A stretch of DNA of 64,000 nucleotides from Promicromonospora sp. Populi (GCF_041081105.1 NZ_CP163528.1:3844001-3908000), one strand, 5' to 3'; counted from the first letter of the stretch, positions 16,658-26,683 are shown. Made by a program: numbers and translations. The notes: generated by a model from the letters alone, not told the origin.

Positions 16658-17455
16658 GTGAACGCTCTTCCGGTCGCGAAGACCACGCGTCCCGGCAATG
16701 CTCAGGCAGGCAGGAACGTCCAGAGGGTGGCGGCGATCATCCCCGCCAAGGACGAGGCCGAACGCATTGCCGCGACCGTGCGCTCTGCGCGCGCGATCCC
16801 TCACGTCGACCTCGTGCTCGTGGTCGACGACGGCTCCGAGGACGACACGCAGCACGTTGCGCGTGCCGCGGGAGCCGTCGTCGTGCGCCACTCCCACAAT
16901 CGCGGCAAGGCCGCCGCGATGGAGACCGGTGCGGCGGTGGTGGCCATGCGGGACGCCGACGGACGCCCGCCGCGCCTGCTCATGTTCATCGACGGCGACC
17001 TCGGCGACACCGCCGTCAACACCGCACCGCTGGTGCGCCCCGTCCGCGAGGGGGTGGCTGATCTCGCGATCGCGCTGCTGCCCAAGCAGGCCGGCGCCGG
17101 CGGGCGCGGGATCGTGGTGGGCGCGTCCCGCCGGGCGATCGAGGCGATGACGGGCTGGAGCCCGTCGCAGCCGCTGTCCGGCATGCGCTGCCTCACCCGT
17201 GAGGCGTTCGAGGCGGCCACGCCGCTGGCGCGCGGCTGGGGTGTGGAGACCGGCATGACCATCGACCTGCTCCGCAAGGGGTACGTCGCCGTCGAGGTGC
17301 CCTGCGACCTCAAGCACCGGGCCTCCACGAACGACCTCAAGGGCCAGATCCACCGTGCTGCCCAGTACCGCGACGTCATGCTGGCCGTGAACGCGCGCAA
17401 GATGCGCGGTGCGGTGGACGCGGTGCGGCACGCGGGCTCGAACGTCCGCAGCTGA
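16658..17455 (+). CDS. Family 2 glycosyltransferase
   Basis: A 265-residue GT-A enzyme. VAAIIPAKDEAERIAATVRS opens the nucleotide-sugar fold, VLVVDDGSEDDT follows, and the metal-binding acidic motif is MFIDGDLGDT. The C-terminal half contains GMRCLTREAF and GWGVETGMTIDLLRKGY, as in GpgS-like and dolichyl-phosphate-sugar-type synthases. There are no transmembrane helices, so it is cytosolic or peripheral. The GTG at 16658 follows GGCAGGACAGG. The lipid kinase gene starts 36 bases later, hinting at a shared role in lipid or cell-envelope synthesis. Confidence 0.85.
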   Translation: MNALPVAKTTRPGNAQAGRNVQRVAAIIPAKDEAERIAATVRSARAIPHVDLVLVVDDGSEDDTQHVARAAGAVVVRHSHNRGKAAAMETGAAVVAMRDADGRPPRLLMFIDGDLGDTAVNTAPLVRPVREGVADLAIALLPKQAGAGGRGIVVGASRRAIEAMTGWSPSQPLSGMRCLTREAFEAATPLARGWGVETGMTIDLLRKGYVAVEVPCDLKHRASTNDLKGQIHRAAQYRDVMLAVNARKMRGAVDAVRHAGSNVRS

Positions 17456-17491
17456 TGAGTCGGTCGCTGCGGGCGCGCGCCGTACGCTGAC

Positions 17492-18613
17492 GTGGTGGAG
17501 TGGCAGGTCTGGTTGGGGATAGGCGCGATCGTCGTCGCGCTGCTGGCTCTGTTCGTCGCCTTGGGCGCCTGGTCGCAGCAGGCATGGATGCGACGCCGCG
17601 ATCATCGGCATGCGACCCCGCAGAGCGTGCAGGCGGCCCCGCAGGTCGCGGTGATCGTCAACCCGTCGAAGCACAGTGCCACCGGGCTGCGGGACCGGGT
17701 GCACGCGCACTTCGCCGCCGCGGCCCTCCCTGAGCCCCTCTGGTACGAGACCACCGTCGAGGACCCGGGCAAGGGCCAGGCCCAGCAGGCCCTCGCGGAC
17801 GGCGCCGACATAGTGATCGCGGCGGGCGGCGACGGGACGGTACGGGCGGTCGCGGAGACCATGGTGGGCACGGGCAAGCCGATGGGGGTGCTGCCGGTCG
17901 GTACGGGCAACCTGTTGGCCCGCAACCTCGAGCTGCCGCTGACCAGCACGGACGAGGCCCTGGACGTGATCGTGCACGGCCGGACACGCGCGATCGACGT
18001 CGGCTGGTTGCGGGTGGTGGAGTTCGCGGACACGCCCCGCAACGGTGACCACCCCAACCAGCCGGACCATGAGCCGGACACCGAGCGCGAGCACATCTTC
18101 CTCGTCATCGCCGGCCTCGGGTTCGACGCAGCGATGGTCGCCACCGCCGACTCCGGCCTGAAGAAGAAGGTGGGCTGGGTCGCGTACTTCGTGGCGGGCC
18201 TGTCGCACCTGCAGGCCCGGCGCATGCGCGCCACCCTGCAGCTCGACGACCAGCCTCCGGTGGACGCCCGCGCCCGCTCGATCATGGTCGGCAACGTAGG
18301 AATGCTCCCGGGTGGTGTCACCCTCCTGCCCGACGCCGTGCTCGACGACGGCGTGCTCGACGTGGCCGCCGTCGACGTGCGCGGCGGGGTGCTCGGCTGG
18401 GCCCAGCTCACCTTCGAGATCGCCCTGCAGGGGGTGGGCGTGCGGAACGACCTGCCGGAGAAGCTCGGCCGCATCGACCACACCAAGGCGCGCCGGGCGC
18501 GCATCCGGGTGGCGGCGGGCGAGGAGGCCCAGGTGGACGGCGATCCCCTCGGCAGCGCGGTAGAGGTCGACGTCCGGGTCCAGCCAGGGGCGCTGCAGGT
18601 CCGCGCACCGTGA
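17492..18613 (+). CDS. Diacylglycerol kinase family lipid kinase with N-terminal membrane anchor
   Basis: A 373-residue protein. One N-terminal membrane helix (about residues 6-27) is followed by the DAGK catalytic domain: VAVIVNPSKH, the nucleotide loop AAGGDGTVRAVAE and PVGTGNLLARNL. The second domain carries the GLGFDAAMV segment. It should phosphorylate a lipid or sphingoid-like alcohol at the membrane; bacterial members such as DgkB recycle diacylglycerol. The start is GTG 17492, with a second in-frame GTG directly after. Confidence 0.88.
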   Translation: MVEWQVWLGIGAIVVALLALFVALGAWSQQAWMRRRDHRHATPQSVQAAPQVAVIVNPSKHSATGLRDRVHAHFAAAALPEPLWYETTVEDPGKGQAQQALADGADIVIAAGGDGTVRAVAETMVGTGKPMGVLPVGTGNLLARNLELPLTSTDEALDVIVHGRTRAIDVGWLRVVEFADTPRNGDHPNQPDHEPDTEREHIFLVIAGLGFDAAMVATADSGLKKKVGWVAYFVAGLSHLQARRMRATLQLDDQPPVDARARSIMVGNVGMLPGGVTLLPDAVLDDGVLDVAAVDVRGGVLGWAQLTFEIALQGVGVRNDLPEKLGRIDHTKARRARIRVAAGEEAQVDGDPLGSAVEVDVRVQPGALQVRAP

Positions 18614-18647
18614 CCGCGCGGAGCGGTTCGGCGCGGGCGGTGCGAGG

Positions 18648-20846
18648 TCAGGAGCTGGAAATCCTGCGGAGCTGACCCAGGGCGACGAGCGGCACCGCGG
18701 TGAACAGCATCTGCGTGGCTATCCGGATGCCGTAGTCGTTGACGATGCCGCCCGCTACCGCGGCGAGGACCAGGCTCACGAGAGCCGGGCGCAGGAGCGG
18801 CCACTCCTTGGTGAGGCCTTCCAGCCAGCCCGCACGCACGCGCGAACCCTGGTACAGCGCCAGAGCGATCCACACGACGATGACGAGCGTGAGCCAGGCA
18901 GCCGGCCCGGCCAGGAGCGATCCGAAGGCGTAGCCCGCCTTGCGCAGCAGGATCTCGGCAGCCGTCCCGTCGACCACCTGCTGGACGAACGTCCCGAGGT
19001 GGGTGCGATGTTCTGCTGGACGCAGCCAGTCGACGATCCCTACCGCACCCACCAGCACGATCCCACCGACAGCCGTCATGAGCAGGCGGCGCCACGTGAC
19101 GCGCGCTCCGAGGGCGGCGAGAGCGAGAACGGCGAAGACCGGGAGCAGAACGAGGGCGCCGCCCACGTCGGCGCCGAGCGTGGGCCACAGGTCCACGAAC
19201 GTGGCCACACCGCCGACGAGCACCACGGCGATCGCTCCCGCGACCTTGCCCCACCTGCGGGTGACGAGCGTCGCTAGGCCCGCAGCGGCCAGCACGGCCG
19301 CCACGACGTACACGGAGTAGGTCGGATTGCCGAAGCCGTAGTAGCGACCGCCCAGCGTCGGCGCCGCGCCCAGGGGGCTCGCCCGGTGCAGCGGTGTGCC
19401 CAGCAGGGCATCGATGGTCAGCAGCGCGAACGTGAAAGCGGCGAGGAGCGCCGGACCCGCCCACAGCGGACGGCGCGGTACGAGCGCCCCGATGCCGGCG
19501 ATCACAGTGGTCAGGACCGCCCACGTGACCCACAGCCCGACCGTCGGGTTGCCCCACTGCCACCACGGGACGGCGCCGACCAGGAATATCGCGGGGGAGG
19601 CGGCCGCGCACCAGAGCAGCAGCACTTCGAGCGCCCGTTCCCACGGGACCGGCGAGCGGTTGCGCCCGGCCGACTGCCACTTGGGCAGGAAGAGCACGAT
19701 GATGCAGAGCGCCGCGAGGGCCAGCACGGTGGGAACGCCCGTCATGACCCCGCTGGAACCGCGCAGGGTGTCGTCGCGGATGCTCAGTGCGGCGAGCTGC
19801 TCGGTCGTCTCCTCGGATCCGTCAGGTCGTGCGTCGCCGATGGCGATGGACGCACCGGTGAAGTCCGCGGGGATCGGCGCGCCGGCCGTGCGCACCAGGG
19901 TCGTCGGTACGTCGAGGAGGCGGAAGACGCCGAGCCAGCGGGTTGCGCCGGAGGTCAGGTAGCCGGGCGTGCCCTCCGCGGCGTCGGGCTGGACCACGAC
20001 GCCGACGCCGAGGCTGCGTCGTCCGGGGGCGGGGTTTCCGACGTCCGCGAGGACCACGAAGGCTTCGCTGGGCGCGGCCTCGACGAGGGCACCGACTCGT
20101 TCGTCAAGGCGTTGCAGCTCGGTGTCCCGGAGCGGGCCGTCGGCAGTGGCGTCCGCCGGGATCGGAACTCGCTCCGCGTCCGCCGTGGGGTCCCGGTGGT
20201 ACGGCACGGCACCGGCGTCCACCACCGTGAGGGGGCACGCGAAGGCATCTTCGGGATCAGCCTGAACGACCTCGGGCGCCCGGTAGCGCTCGACCGTGCC
20301 GTCCGAGCTGGCGAGGGCGAGTGCTGCTCCCGGCCCGATCGCCGTCGTGCACTCCCCTGTGGAGGCCAACGCGGCCCCGAGGGTGCCCGGATGGGGACGG
20401 AACTCCGAGTCGGCCTGAAGGCCGACGAGCCCGGCCCAGCCGTCCAGGCGGGCGCCGGTCCCCTCGGCGACCAGATCCCATTCGGCGCACTGCCAGACGT
20501 CGTCGACGTAGGCGCCGGTGATGGCCGTACGGCCGGCGGAGAGGCTGAGCCATCCGGCGGCGGAACAGGACGCAGATGCCGAGGTCACGGCCGGCGTGAT
20601 GCCACCCGCAGGCGCGCCGTCGTCGAGAAGGCGCCACAGGTGCGGTGTGGTGTCCGGGCGGACGTCCTGCCAGCGGAGGCCCTGAGTGCCGATGACGACG
20701 ACCGGTGCGTGAGGGGTCAGGACGGGGGTGCCGCCGTCGGACACGTCGCCTGCGCGTGCCCCCGGCAGGACGACGGCGGCGAAGGTCCCTACCAGCGCCA
20801 GCACAGACACGATGAGCGCGGTGAGAGTGCGGGCAGGGAATATCAC
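18648..20846 (-). CDS. Large conserved membrane protein with extracytoplasmic N-terminal domain
   Basis: A 732-residue protein. The N-terminal hydrophobic segment (residues 8-30) leads into about 330 extracytoplasmic residues with an alkaline-phosphatase-like outline (VVVIGTQGLRWQDVRPDTTP, then WLSLSAGRTA). About ten membrane helices follow, with YYGFGNPTYSVYV between two of them. Its role is unknown; a similar architecture occurs in actinobacterial envelope proteins. It is convergent with the lipid kinase gene, with only 34 bases between stops, and divergent from serS. Confidence 0.8.
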   Translation of the reverse strand: MIFPARTLTALIVSVLALVGTFAAVVLPGARAGDVSDGGTPVLTPHAPVVVIGTQGLRWQDVRPDTTPHLWRLLDDGAPAGGITPAVTSASASCSAAGWLSLSAGRTAITGAYVDDVWQCAEWDLVAEGTGARLDGWAGLVGLQADSEFRPHPGTLGAALASTGECTTAIGPGAALALASSDGTVERYRAPEVVQADPEDAFACPLTVVDAGAVPYHRDPTADAERVPIPADATADGPLRDTELQRLDERVGALVEAAPSEAFVVLADVGNPAPGRRSLGVGVVVQPDAAEGTPGYLTSGATRWLGVFRLLDVPTTLVRTAGAPIPADFTGASIAIGDARPDGSEETTEQLAALSIRDDTLRGSSGVMTGVPTVLALAALCIIVLFLPKWQSAGRNRSPVPWERALEVLLLWCAAASPAIFLVGAVPWWQWGNPTVGLWVTWAVLTTVIAGIGALVPRRPLWAGPALLAAFTFALLTIDALLGTPLHRASPLGAAPTLGGRYYGFGNPTYSVYVVAAVLAAAGLATLVTRRWGKVAGAIAVVLVGGVATFVDLWPTLGADVGGALVLLPVFAVLALAALGARVTWRRLLMTAVGGIVLVGAVGIVDWLRPAEHRTHLGTFVQQVVDGTAAEILLRKAGYAFGSLLAGPAAWLTLVIVVWIALALYQGSRVRAGWLEGLTKEWPLLRPALVSLVLAAVAGGIVNDYGIRIATQMLFTAVPLVALGQLRRISSS

Positions 20847-21001
20847 CCCGTTAGCCTAATCCGGGGCAGGCGGTATGCCTGGCGGGACCGGATTTGAGCA
20901 CGGACCTGTACGACTCGGCCATGGCACCCCTACTCGGCCTCCACCGCCGTGGTCTCGCGCTCCGGACGAAATCAGGGGGACGGCCCCGATAGGCTCGCCC
21001 C

Positions 21002-22273
21002 GTGATCGATCTCCGACTTCTGCGCGACAACCCAGACGTCGTCCGCGCGAGCCAGGTGGCCCGCGGCGACGACCCCGACCTCGTGGACGTGGCACTCGAT
21101 GCCGACGCGCGCCGCCGCTCCTCCCTCACGGAGTTCGAGAACCTGCGCGCGGAGCAGAAGTCCCTGGGCAAGCAGGTGGCGCAGGCACAGGGCGACGAGA
21201 AGCAGACCCTGCTGGCGCGCACCAAGCAGCTCGCGCAGGACGTCAAGAGCCTCCAGGCCACGGCGGCCGAGGCCGAGCAGGAGCTCGACCGGGTGCTGTG
21301 GTCGATCGCCAACGTCATCGAGGGCGCTCCCGCCGGCGGCGAGGAGGACTACGTCGAGCTCAAGCAGGTCGGCACCCGTCGCGACTTTGCCGCCGAGGGC
21401 TTCGAGCCCAAGGACCACCTGGAGCTGGGCGAGGGCCTGCGCGCCATCGACACAAAGCGCGGGGCCAAGGTCTCCGGGGCGCGGTTCTACTTCCTCACCG
21501 GTATCGGCGCGCGCCTGGAGCTGGCGCTGCTCAACATGGCGATGGACCAGGCCGGGCAGGAGGGCTTCACGCCCATGATCACGCCCACGCTCGTCAAGCC
21601 CGAGACCATGCAGGGCACGGGCTTCCTCGGCGCCCACGCCGACGAGATCTACCGCCTGGAGAAGGACGACCTGTATCTGGTCGGCACCTCCGAGGTGGCT
21701 CTCGCCGGCTACCACAGCGACGAGATCGTGGACCTCTCGGACGGGCCGATGCGCTACGCCGGCTGGAGCGCCTGCTACCGCCGCGAGGCGGGCTCGGCGG
21801 GCCGGGACACCCGCGGCATCATCCGCGTGCACCAGTTCCACAAGGTCGAGATGTTCAGCTACTGCGCACCCGAGGACGCGGCGGCCGAGCACCAGCGCCT
21901 GCTGGGCTGGGAAGAGGCCATGATGGCCAAGGTCGAGCTGCCCTACCGGGTCATCGACACGGCGGCGGGCGACCTCGGCTCGTCGGCGGCCCGCAAGTTC
22001 GACTGCGAGGCGTGGCTGCCCACCCAGGACCGCTGGCTGGAGCTCACCTCGACGTCGAACTGCACCACGTTCCAGGCCCGCCGGCTCGGTGTCCGCGAGC
22101 GGACCGAGGACGGATCCACCCGGAACGTCGCCACCCTGAACGGCACGCTCGGCACCACCCGCTGGATCGTCGCCATCCTGGAGAACCACCAGCAGGCCGA
22201 CGGCTCGGTGTACGTCCCCGAGGCCCTGCGTCCCTACCTGGGCGGCCTGGAAGTCCTGGAGCCGGTCAAGTAA
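21002..22273 (+). CDS. serS: Serine--tRNA ligase
   Basis: A 423-residue class II synthetase charging tRNA-Ser. The N-terminal [17 protein letters not shown] and a long coiled-coil arm (residues about 30-105) form the tRNA-binding domain. Catalytic motifs are TGSEVALAG-type (here [14 protein letters not shown]), motif 2 in [20 protein letters not shown], and motif 3 in [14 protein letters not shown]. The length is normal. The GTG at 21002 is the only start that keeps the usual N-terminus. No T-box leader is visible in the 155-base upstream gap. Confidence 0.96.
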   Translation: MIDLRLLRDNPDVVRASQVARGDDPDLVDVALDADARRRSSLTEFENLRAEQKSLGKQVAQAQGDEKQTLLARTKQLAQDVKSLQATAAEAEQELDRVLWSIANVIEGAPAGGEEDYVELKQVGTRRDFAAEGFEPKDHLELGEGLRAIDTKRGAKVSGARFYFLTGIGARLELALLNMAMDQAGQEGFTPMITPTLVKPETMQGTGFLGAHADEIYRLEKDDLYLVGTSEVALAGYHSDEIVDLSDGPMRYAGWSACYRREAGSAGRDTRGIIRVHQFHKVEMFSYCAPEDAAAEHQRLLGWEEAMMAKVELPYRVIDTAAGDLGSSAARKFDCEAWLPTQDRWLELTSTSNCTTFQARRLGVRERTEDGSTRNVATLNGTLGTTRWIVAILENHQQADGSVYVPEALRPYLGGLEVLEPVK

Positions 22274-22354
22274 ACCCGCCCACAACGAAGGCGATTATCT
22301 GATCTTGTGTGGCTCGTCGGCTCGTGTTCACCCTGGGGTCGGTAGGCTGCGATC

Positions 22355-23158
22355 GTGGCCAGCGACATCGATCGAAAGCTCATCGCCCTCGACATCGACG
22401 GCACGCTCGTCACCTACGACGAGGTGCTCTCCGACGACGCCAGGGCCGCCGTGGCCGCGGTCCGGGCCGCCGGGCATCACGTGGTGCTGGCCTCGGGGCG
22501 GTCGCTCATCGCCATGACGCCGATCGCGGCTGAGCTCAAGGTCGAGGAGTCCTGGATCGTCGCGTCGAACGGCGCGGTCACGGCGCGCCTCGATGCGACG
22601 GCCGACATGGGTTACATCCTGGAGCGCGTCGAGACGTTCGACCCGGAGCCCGTGCTGCGCATGCTCAAGGAGGAGCTCCCGCACGCGCGGTACGCGGTCG
22701 AGGACGTCGGCGTCGGCTTCCGGATGACCGAGCTCTTCCCGGAGGGGGAGCTGAACGGGGAGCACCGGGTGGTCGACTTCGAGGACCTCTGGGCCGGTGA
22801 CGTCACCCGTGTGGTGGTACGCAGCCCCGGGGAGACCAGCGCGGAGTTCCACGAGATCGCCGCCCGCCTCGGTTTTGACGACGTCACCTACGCCGTCGGC
22901 TGGTCCGCGTGGATGGATATCGCGCCGCAGGGCGTGACCAAGGCGTCCGCGCTCGAGCGCGTGCGGCAGGAGCTCGGGGTGGCGCCCGAGAACACCGTCG
23001 CGATCGGCGACGGAAGCAACGACATCGACATGCTGCGGTGGGCGGGGCGGGGTGTGGCCATGGGACACGCGGCCGCCGCCGTGCGCGCCGCAGCCGACGA
23101 AGTGACCGGAAGTATCGAGGACGACGGCGTGGTGGACGTGCTCCGTTCACTGCTCTGA
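22355..23158 (+). CDS. Cof-type HAD-superfamily hydrolase
   Basis: A 267-residue phosphatase of HAD subclass IIB. Motif I is ALDIDGTLVTYDEV (nucleophile Asp15), motif II is VVLASGRSL, and motifs III/IV appear in ITKA-like GVTKASALERV and IGDGSNDIDML. The family dephosphorylates sugar phosphates or cofactors; the substrate is not predictable here. The GTG at 22355 is the start. A paralogue follows directly at 23296, indicating tandem duplication. Confidence 0.9.
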   Translation: MASDIDRKLIALDIDGTLVTYDEVLSDDARAAVAAVRAAGHHVVLASGRSLIAMTPIAAELKVEESWIVASNGAVTARLDATADMGYILERVETFDPEPVLRMLKEELPHARYAVEDVGVGFRMTELFPEGELNGEHRVVDFEDLWAGDVTRVVVRSPGETSAEFHEIAARLGFDDVTYAVGWSAWMDIAPQGVTKASALERVRQELGVAPENTVAIGDGSNDIDMLRWAGRGVAMGHAAAAVRAAADEVTGSIEDDGVVDVLRSLL

Positions 23159-23295
23159 AGCATGAACTAACCGGCGGGTGAGCCCGCGGGTGAAAGCTAT
23201 CCGTGCAAAGGTATGGATCACGTGCCGAATGCCTGTACATTTGGGCGCGATCCGTCGAACGCGTGACGGCGCTCACGGCGCCATGGGGGTGCGTG

Positions 23296-24114
23296 ATGAT
23301 CCTGGACGACCAACCGGTGTCCATGCGGGTGCGCAACGATGCGCCCCACCTGGTCGCTCTCGACATCGACGGGACCCTGTTGGTCACCGGGCAGCGTGTG
23401 CCCGAGCCGACGGTTCTGGCCGTGCAGCTTGTGCGCAGCCGGAAGCACCACGTGGTCCTGGCGTCGGGTCGGTCGTTGACAGGGATCCTCCCGGTTGCCC
23501 GGGAGCTCGGCATCACCGACGGCTGGGTGGTCGCCTCCAACGGCGCGGTGACGGCGCGGTTGTGCCCCAGCTGCACCAACGGCTACACCCTTGAGGGTGT
23601 CCTGACGTTCGACGTCGGCCCTGTGGCCCAGATGGCCCTCAGCCGGTTCCCGGACGTGCAGATCGGCGTCGAGGAGATCGGCATCGGCTACCGCGTGAAC
23701 CGGCCGTTCGAGCCCCACGAGGTCAACGGCGCACAGCGCGTGGTCGGCGTCGAGGGACTGGGCGAGCTGCCCGCGTCGCGGGCGATCCTCCGCGGGCCGG
23801 ACGTGCTGGACCTGCTCGATCCGCTCCGCCGGCACGGCGTCACCGCCACGCAGGCCGGGCCGGACTGGATCGACGTGACGCCGCGACACCTGAGCAAGGC
23901 GACGTCGCTGGAGAACGTCCGGGCGGCGCTCGGCGTCCCGCGGAACAACACGCTTGCCGTCGGCGACGGCCTGAACGACATCGAGATGCTCGGCTGGGCC
24001 GCACGCGCCGTCGCGATGGGGCATGCCCCCGACGAGGTGAAGGCGGTCGCCAACGAGACGGTCGGCGACATCAGCCAGCACGGCGTGATCCAGGCCCTGA
24101 AGACCCTGCTCTGA
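23296..24114 (+). CDS. Cof-type HAD-superfamily hydrolase (tandem paralogue)
   Basis: A 272-residue HAD-IIB phosphatase, clearly a paralogue of the 22355 protein: VALDIDGTLLVTGQRV (motif I), VVLASGRSLTGILP, GWVVASNGAVTARL, HLSKATSLENVRAALG and VGDGLNDIEMLGWAARAVAMG align along the whole length. The ATG at 23296 sits after GGGGGT; the GTG at 23293 is equivalent, and the long frame from 23203 adds an unlikely leader. The two copies differ enough that their substrates may have diverged. Confidence 0.88.
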   Translation: MILDDQPVSMRVRNDAPHLVALDIDGTLLVTGQRVPEPTVLAVQLVRSRKHHVVLASGRSLTGILPVARELGITDGWVVASNGAVTARLCPSCTNGYTLEGVLTFDVGPVAQMALSRFPDVQIGVEEIGIGYRVNRPFEPHEVNGAQRVVGVEGLGELPASRAILRGPDVLDLLDPLRRHGVTATQAGPDWIDVTPRHLSKATSLENVRAALGVPRNNTLAVGDGLNDIEMLGWAARAVAMGHAPDEVKAVANETVGDISQHGVIQALKTLL

Positions 24115-24122
24115 CCCTTGGT

Positions 24123-24164
24123 TGTTGGAGGGTGCTGGCCTCGTTCGGCCAGCACCCTCCAACA
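24123..24164. terminator. Perfect 18-bp hairpin between convergent genes
   Basis: Bases 24123-24140 and 24147-24164 are exact reverse complements (TGTTGGAGGGTGCTGGCC on the left) with a TCGTTC loop. It lies between the stop of the HAD gene (+) and the stop of map (-). There is no long T-run, but the stem is very stable and symmetrical, suiting both directions. Confidence 0.75.
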
Positions 24165-24173
24165 CCCGCGTCG

Positions 24174-24950
24174 TCAGCGCGCCGTCAGGATCAGCGGGCC
24201 GTTCTCCGTGATGGCGATCGTGTGCTCCGAGTGGGCGCCGCGGGATCCGTCCACGGAACGCAGCGTCCAGCCGTCGGGGTCGGTGAAGATCTTGTCCGTG
24301 GTCTCCAGGAACCAGGGCTCGACGGCGATCACGAGGCCCGGCTTGAGCGGGAACCCCCGGCCGGCGCGCCCGTTGTTCGGCACGTGCGGGTCGCCGTGCA
24401 TGGTGCGGCCCACACCGTGCCCGCCGAAGTCGGTGTTGATCAGGTACCCGGCGGCCTGCGCCACCTCGGCGATGGCCGCGGAGATGTCGCCGATCTTCTT
24501 GCCCGGCTGCGCGGCGTTGATGCCCGCCTCCAGGGCGACCTCGGTGGTGCGGATCAGCTTCGCGTCCGGCTCGGCGCGCCCGGGCGCGGGGTCGCCCACG
24601 ACGAGCGACAGCGCGGAGTCGGAGACCCAGCCGTTCACGGAGGCGGCGAAGTCGATCGACAGGAGATCGCCGGACTGGAGCGCGTAGTCGTACGGCAGGC
24701 CGTGCAGCACGGCGTCGTTTACCGAGGTGCAGATGACCTTGCCGAACGGCATGGCGCCGAACGAGGGGTGGTAGTCGATGTAGCACGACTCGGCGCCCTG
24801 GTCCCGGATCATCTTGTGCGCGACCTCGTCGAGCTCGAGCAGGTTCACCCCCACGCCGGCCTTCTCCCGGACGGCGAGCAGCACGTCCGCGACGAAGCGT
24901 CCCGCCGGGCGCATCTCCTCGATCTCGCGCGGCGTCCTCAGCTCGATCAT
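24174..24950 (-). CDS. map: Methionine aminopeptidase, type I
   Basis: A 258-residue metalloprotease removing initiator methionine. The five metal ligands are visible in order: Asp in LLSIDFAAS, Asp in WVSDSALS, His in GHGVGR, Glu in AVEPWF and Glu in SEHTIAI. The substrate-site His is in YHPSFGA. No N-terminal zinc-finger extension is present. The ATG at 24950 follows GGAAGGAC, which decides against the longer frame to 25013. It is convergent with the HAD gene. Confidence 0.96.
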   Translation of the reverse strand: MIELRTPREIEEMRPAGRFVADVLLAVREKAGVGVNLLELDEVAHKMIRDQGAESCYIDYHPSFGAMPFGKVICTSVNDAVLHGLPYDYALQSGDLLSIDFAASVNGWVSDSALSLVVGDPAPGRAEPDAKLIRTTEVALEAGINAAQPGKKIGDISAAIAEVAQAAGYLINTDFGGHGVGRTMHGDPHVPNNGRAGRGFPLKPGLVIAVEPWFLETTDKIFTDPDGWTLRSVDGSRGAHSEHTIAITENGPLILTAR

Positions 24951-25226
24951 GTCCGTCCTTCCGTAGGGGCACCAGTGATCTGGCGGCACAAGCCTACGTC
25001 CCGCTGCAGACACCGGAGGCTGCGCGTGCTATGGGTACACCTCCGGGATTCGCCCGGTATCCGCAACGAGCCCGATTGCAACGGTTTCGTAATGCAAGGC
25101 GTGCTGTATGGGCTTGCATTGCACCGTGAACCACGGTTGCGTGGAGGAAGGGCAACCTGGCAGTCTGCCGGGCCATACCCGCATGTCAGAGGGTTCTGAG
25201 CCCACGAAGCAGTGGAGGAGCACGAG
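24951..25226. other. Intergenic region between divergent map and sugar ABC transporter
   Basis: The 276 bases hold the promoters of both operons. The half nearer the transporter is AT-richer and contains several TTGCA/TGCAA-type elements (for example TTGCA at 25077 and TGCAA at 25093), which could serve a LacI- or GntR-type sugar regulator, but no convincing symmetric operator was found. GTGGAGGAGCACGAG before 25227 is the ribosome-binding site. Confidence 0.4.
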
Positions 25227-26624
25227 ATGACTATCCGGATGGCTTCCCGACGCCGAGCACTCGCCCTGGCGGCGACCGGCGCGAGCCTGGCACTGGTCCT
25301 GTCGGCCTGTGCCGATACCGACGACGGCGGGACGGACGACGGCGCCGCCGCCGGTCCCGACGCGATCGACTGCGCCCCCTACGAGGAGTTCGGCGACCTG
25401 GACGGCACGACCGTCACGCTCTACACCACGATCGTCGCCCCCGAGCAGGAGACCCAGGAGGCGTCGTACCAGCCCTTCGAGGACTGCACGGGCGTCACCG
25501 TCGAGTACGAGGGCTCGCGCGAGATGGAGGCCCAGCTTCCCGTGCGCGTCCAGGCAGGCAACCCGCCGGACATCGCGATCCTGCCGCAGCCGGGTCTGCT
25601 CCAGACGCTGGTGCGGGACTACGACGCCGTGGTCCCGGCGCCGGCGCAGACCGAGGCGAACGTGGACGAGTTCTGGTCCGAGGAGTGGAAGACCTACGGC
25701 ACGGTCGACGACACCTTCTACGCCGCCCCGCTGGGCTCCAACGTGAAGTCGTTCGTCTGGTACTCACCGTCGGTGTTCTCTGAGGCCGGGTACGAGGTTC
25801 CGGAGACCTGGGACGACATGATGGCCCTCACGGAGACCATCGCCGAGACCAACGAGGGCGCGTCCCGCCCGTGGTGCGCGGGCGTCGAGTCCGGTGACGC
25901 CACCGGCTGGGCGGGTACCGACTGGATCGAGGACGCCGTGCTTCGCTCGGCGGGCACGGACGTCTACGACCAGTGGTACACCCACGAGATCCCGTTCAAC
26001 GACCCGCAGATCCTTGAGGCGTGGGACGCCGTTGGCGCCATCCTCAAGAACCCGGACTACGTGAACGGTGGCCTGGGCGGCGTCGACTCGATCGCCACGG
26101 CCCCCTGGACCGACGCCGGGTACGGGATCATCGCTGATGAACCCACCTGCTGGATGCACCGCGCCGCGAACTTCTACTCGACGCAGTGGCCGGAGGGTAC
26201 GGAAGTGGGGCCGGACGGCGACGTCTACGCGTTCTACCTGCCGCAGATGGAGGGTGAAGAGCGGCCGACCCTGGTGGCCGGTGAGTTCATCGCTGCGTTC
26301 GACGAACGGCCCGAGGTGCAGGCCTTCCAGACCTACCTGTCGAGCGACGAGTGGGCCAACGTCAAGGCGTCGACCACCCCGGCCGGTGGCTGGGTGAGCG
26401 CCAACAGCGGCCTCGACCCGGAGGCGCTGGCGACGGACTTCGACACGCTGTCCGCCGAGATCCTGGCCGACCCGGAGACGGTGGCCCGCTTCGACGCGTC
26501 CGACCTCATGCCGTCCGCCGTCGGCACCGACACGTTCTGGAGCGGCATCGTCGAGTGGTTCGCCAGCGACGAGAGCACAGAGCAGGTCACCACCACCATC
26601 GAGAACTCCTGGCCGTCGAACTGA
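25227..26624 (+). CDS. Carbohydrate ABC transporter substrate-binding lipoprotein
   Basis: A 465-residue extracellular binding protein tethered by a lipobox: signal peptide with LALVLSAC, Cys near residue 28. The mature part begins with a Asp/Gly-rich linker, then TVTLYTTIVAPEQET and PPDIAILPQPGLL, typical of family 1 sugar-binding proteins, with aromatic residues spread through the cleft (WYTHEIPF, PWTDAGYGI). It resembles alpha-glucoside-binding AglE-type proteins. Permease genes follow after a strong hairpin. No ATPase or glycosidase gene is adjacent. Confidence 0.88.
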   Translation: MTIRMASRRRALALAATGASLALVLSACADTDDGGTDDGAAAGPDAIDCAPYEEFGDLDGTTVTLYTTIVAPEQETQEASYQPFEDCTGVTVEYEGSREMEAQLPVRVQAGNPPDIAILPQPGLLQTLVRDYDAVVPAPAQTEANVDEFWSEEWKTYGTVDDTFYAAPLGSNVKSFVWYSPSVFSEAGYEVPETWDDMMALTETIAETNEGASRPWCAGVESGDATGWAGTDWIEDAVLRSAGTDVYDQWYTHEIPFNDPQILEAWDAVGAILKNPDYVNGGLGGVDSIATAPWTDAGYGIIADEPTCWMHRAANFYSTQWPEGTEVGPDGDVYAFYLPQMEGEERPTLVAGEFIAAFDERPEVQAFQTYLSSDEWANVKASTTPAGGWVSANSGLDPEALATDFDTLSAEILADPETVARFDASDLMPSAVGTDTFWSGIVEWFASDESTEQVTTTIENSWPSN

Positions 26625-26643
26625 CGGCCGGCCCTCGATCATG

Positions 26644-26683
26644 ACGGCGGAGGCGTGGGACCCTGGGTCCCGCGCCTCCGCCG
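26644..26683 (+). terminator. Hairpin between binding-protein and permease genes, probable attenuating terminator
   Basis: ACGGCGGAGGCG and CGCCTCCGCCGT, plus inner GGGACC/GGTCCC, form a stem of about 18 pairs. It stands 20 bases after the binding-protein stop and about 60 before the first permease. Such hairpins often let binding protein exceed permease in amount. Confidence 0.65.

Noticed and set aside
20847..21001. T-box or other riboswitch before serS
   Set aside because: No T-box consensus and no convincing antiterminator stem in this 155-base gap.
23174..23187. Terminator after the first HAD gene
   Set aside because: GCGGG/CCCGC is only 5 bp with no T-tract, too weak to claim in such GC-rich DNA.
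25077..25098. Palindromic sugar-regulator operator before the ABC transporter
   Set aside because: Only the outer five bases (TTGCA/TGCAA) match; the centre is not symmetric, so it was kept as a weak element.
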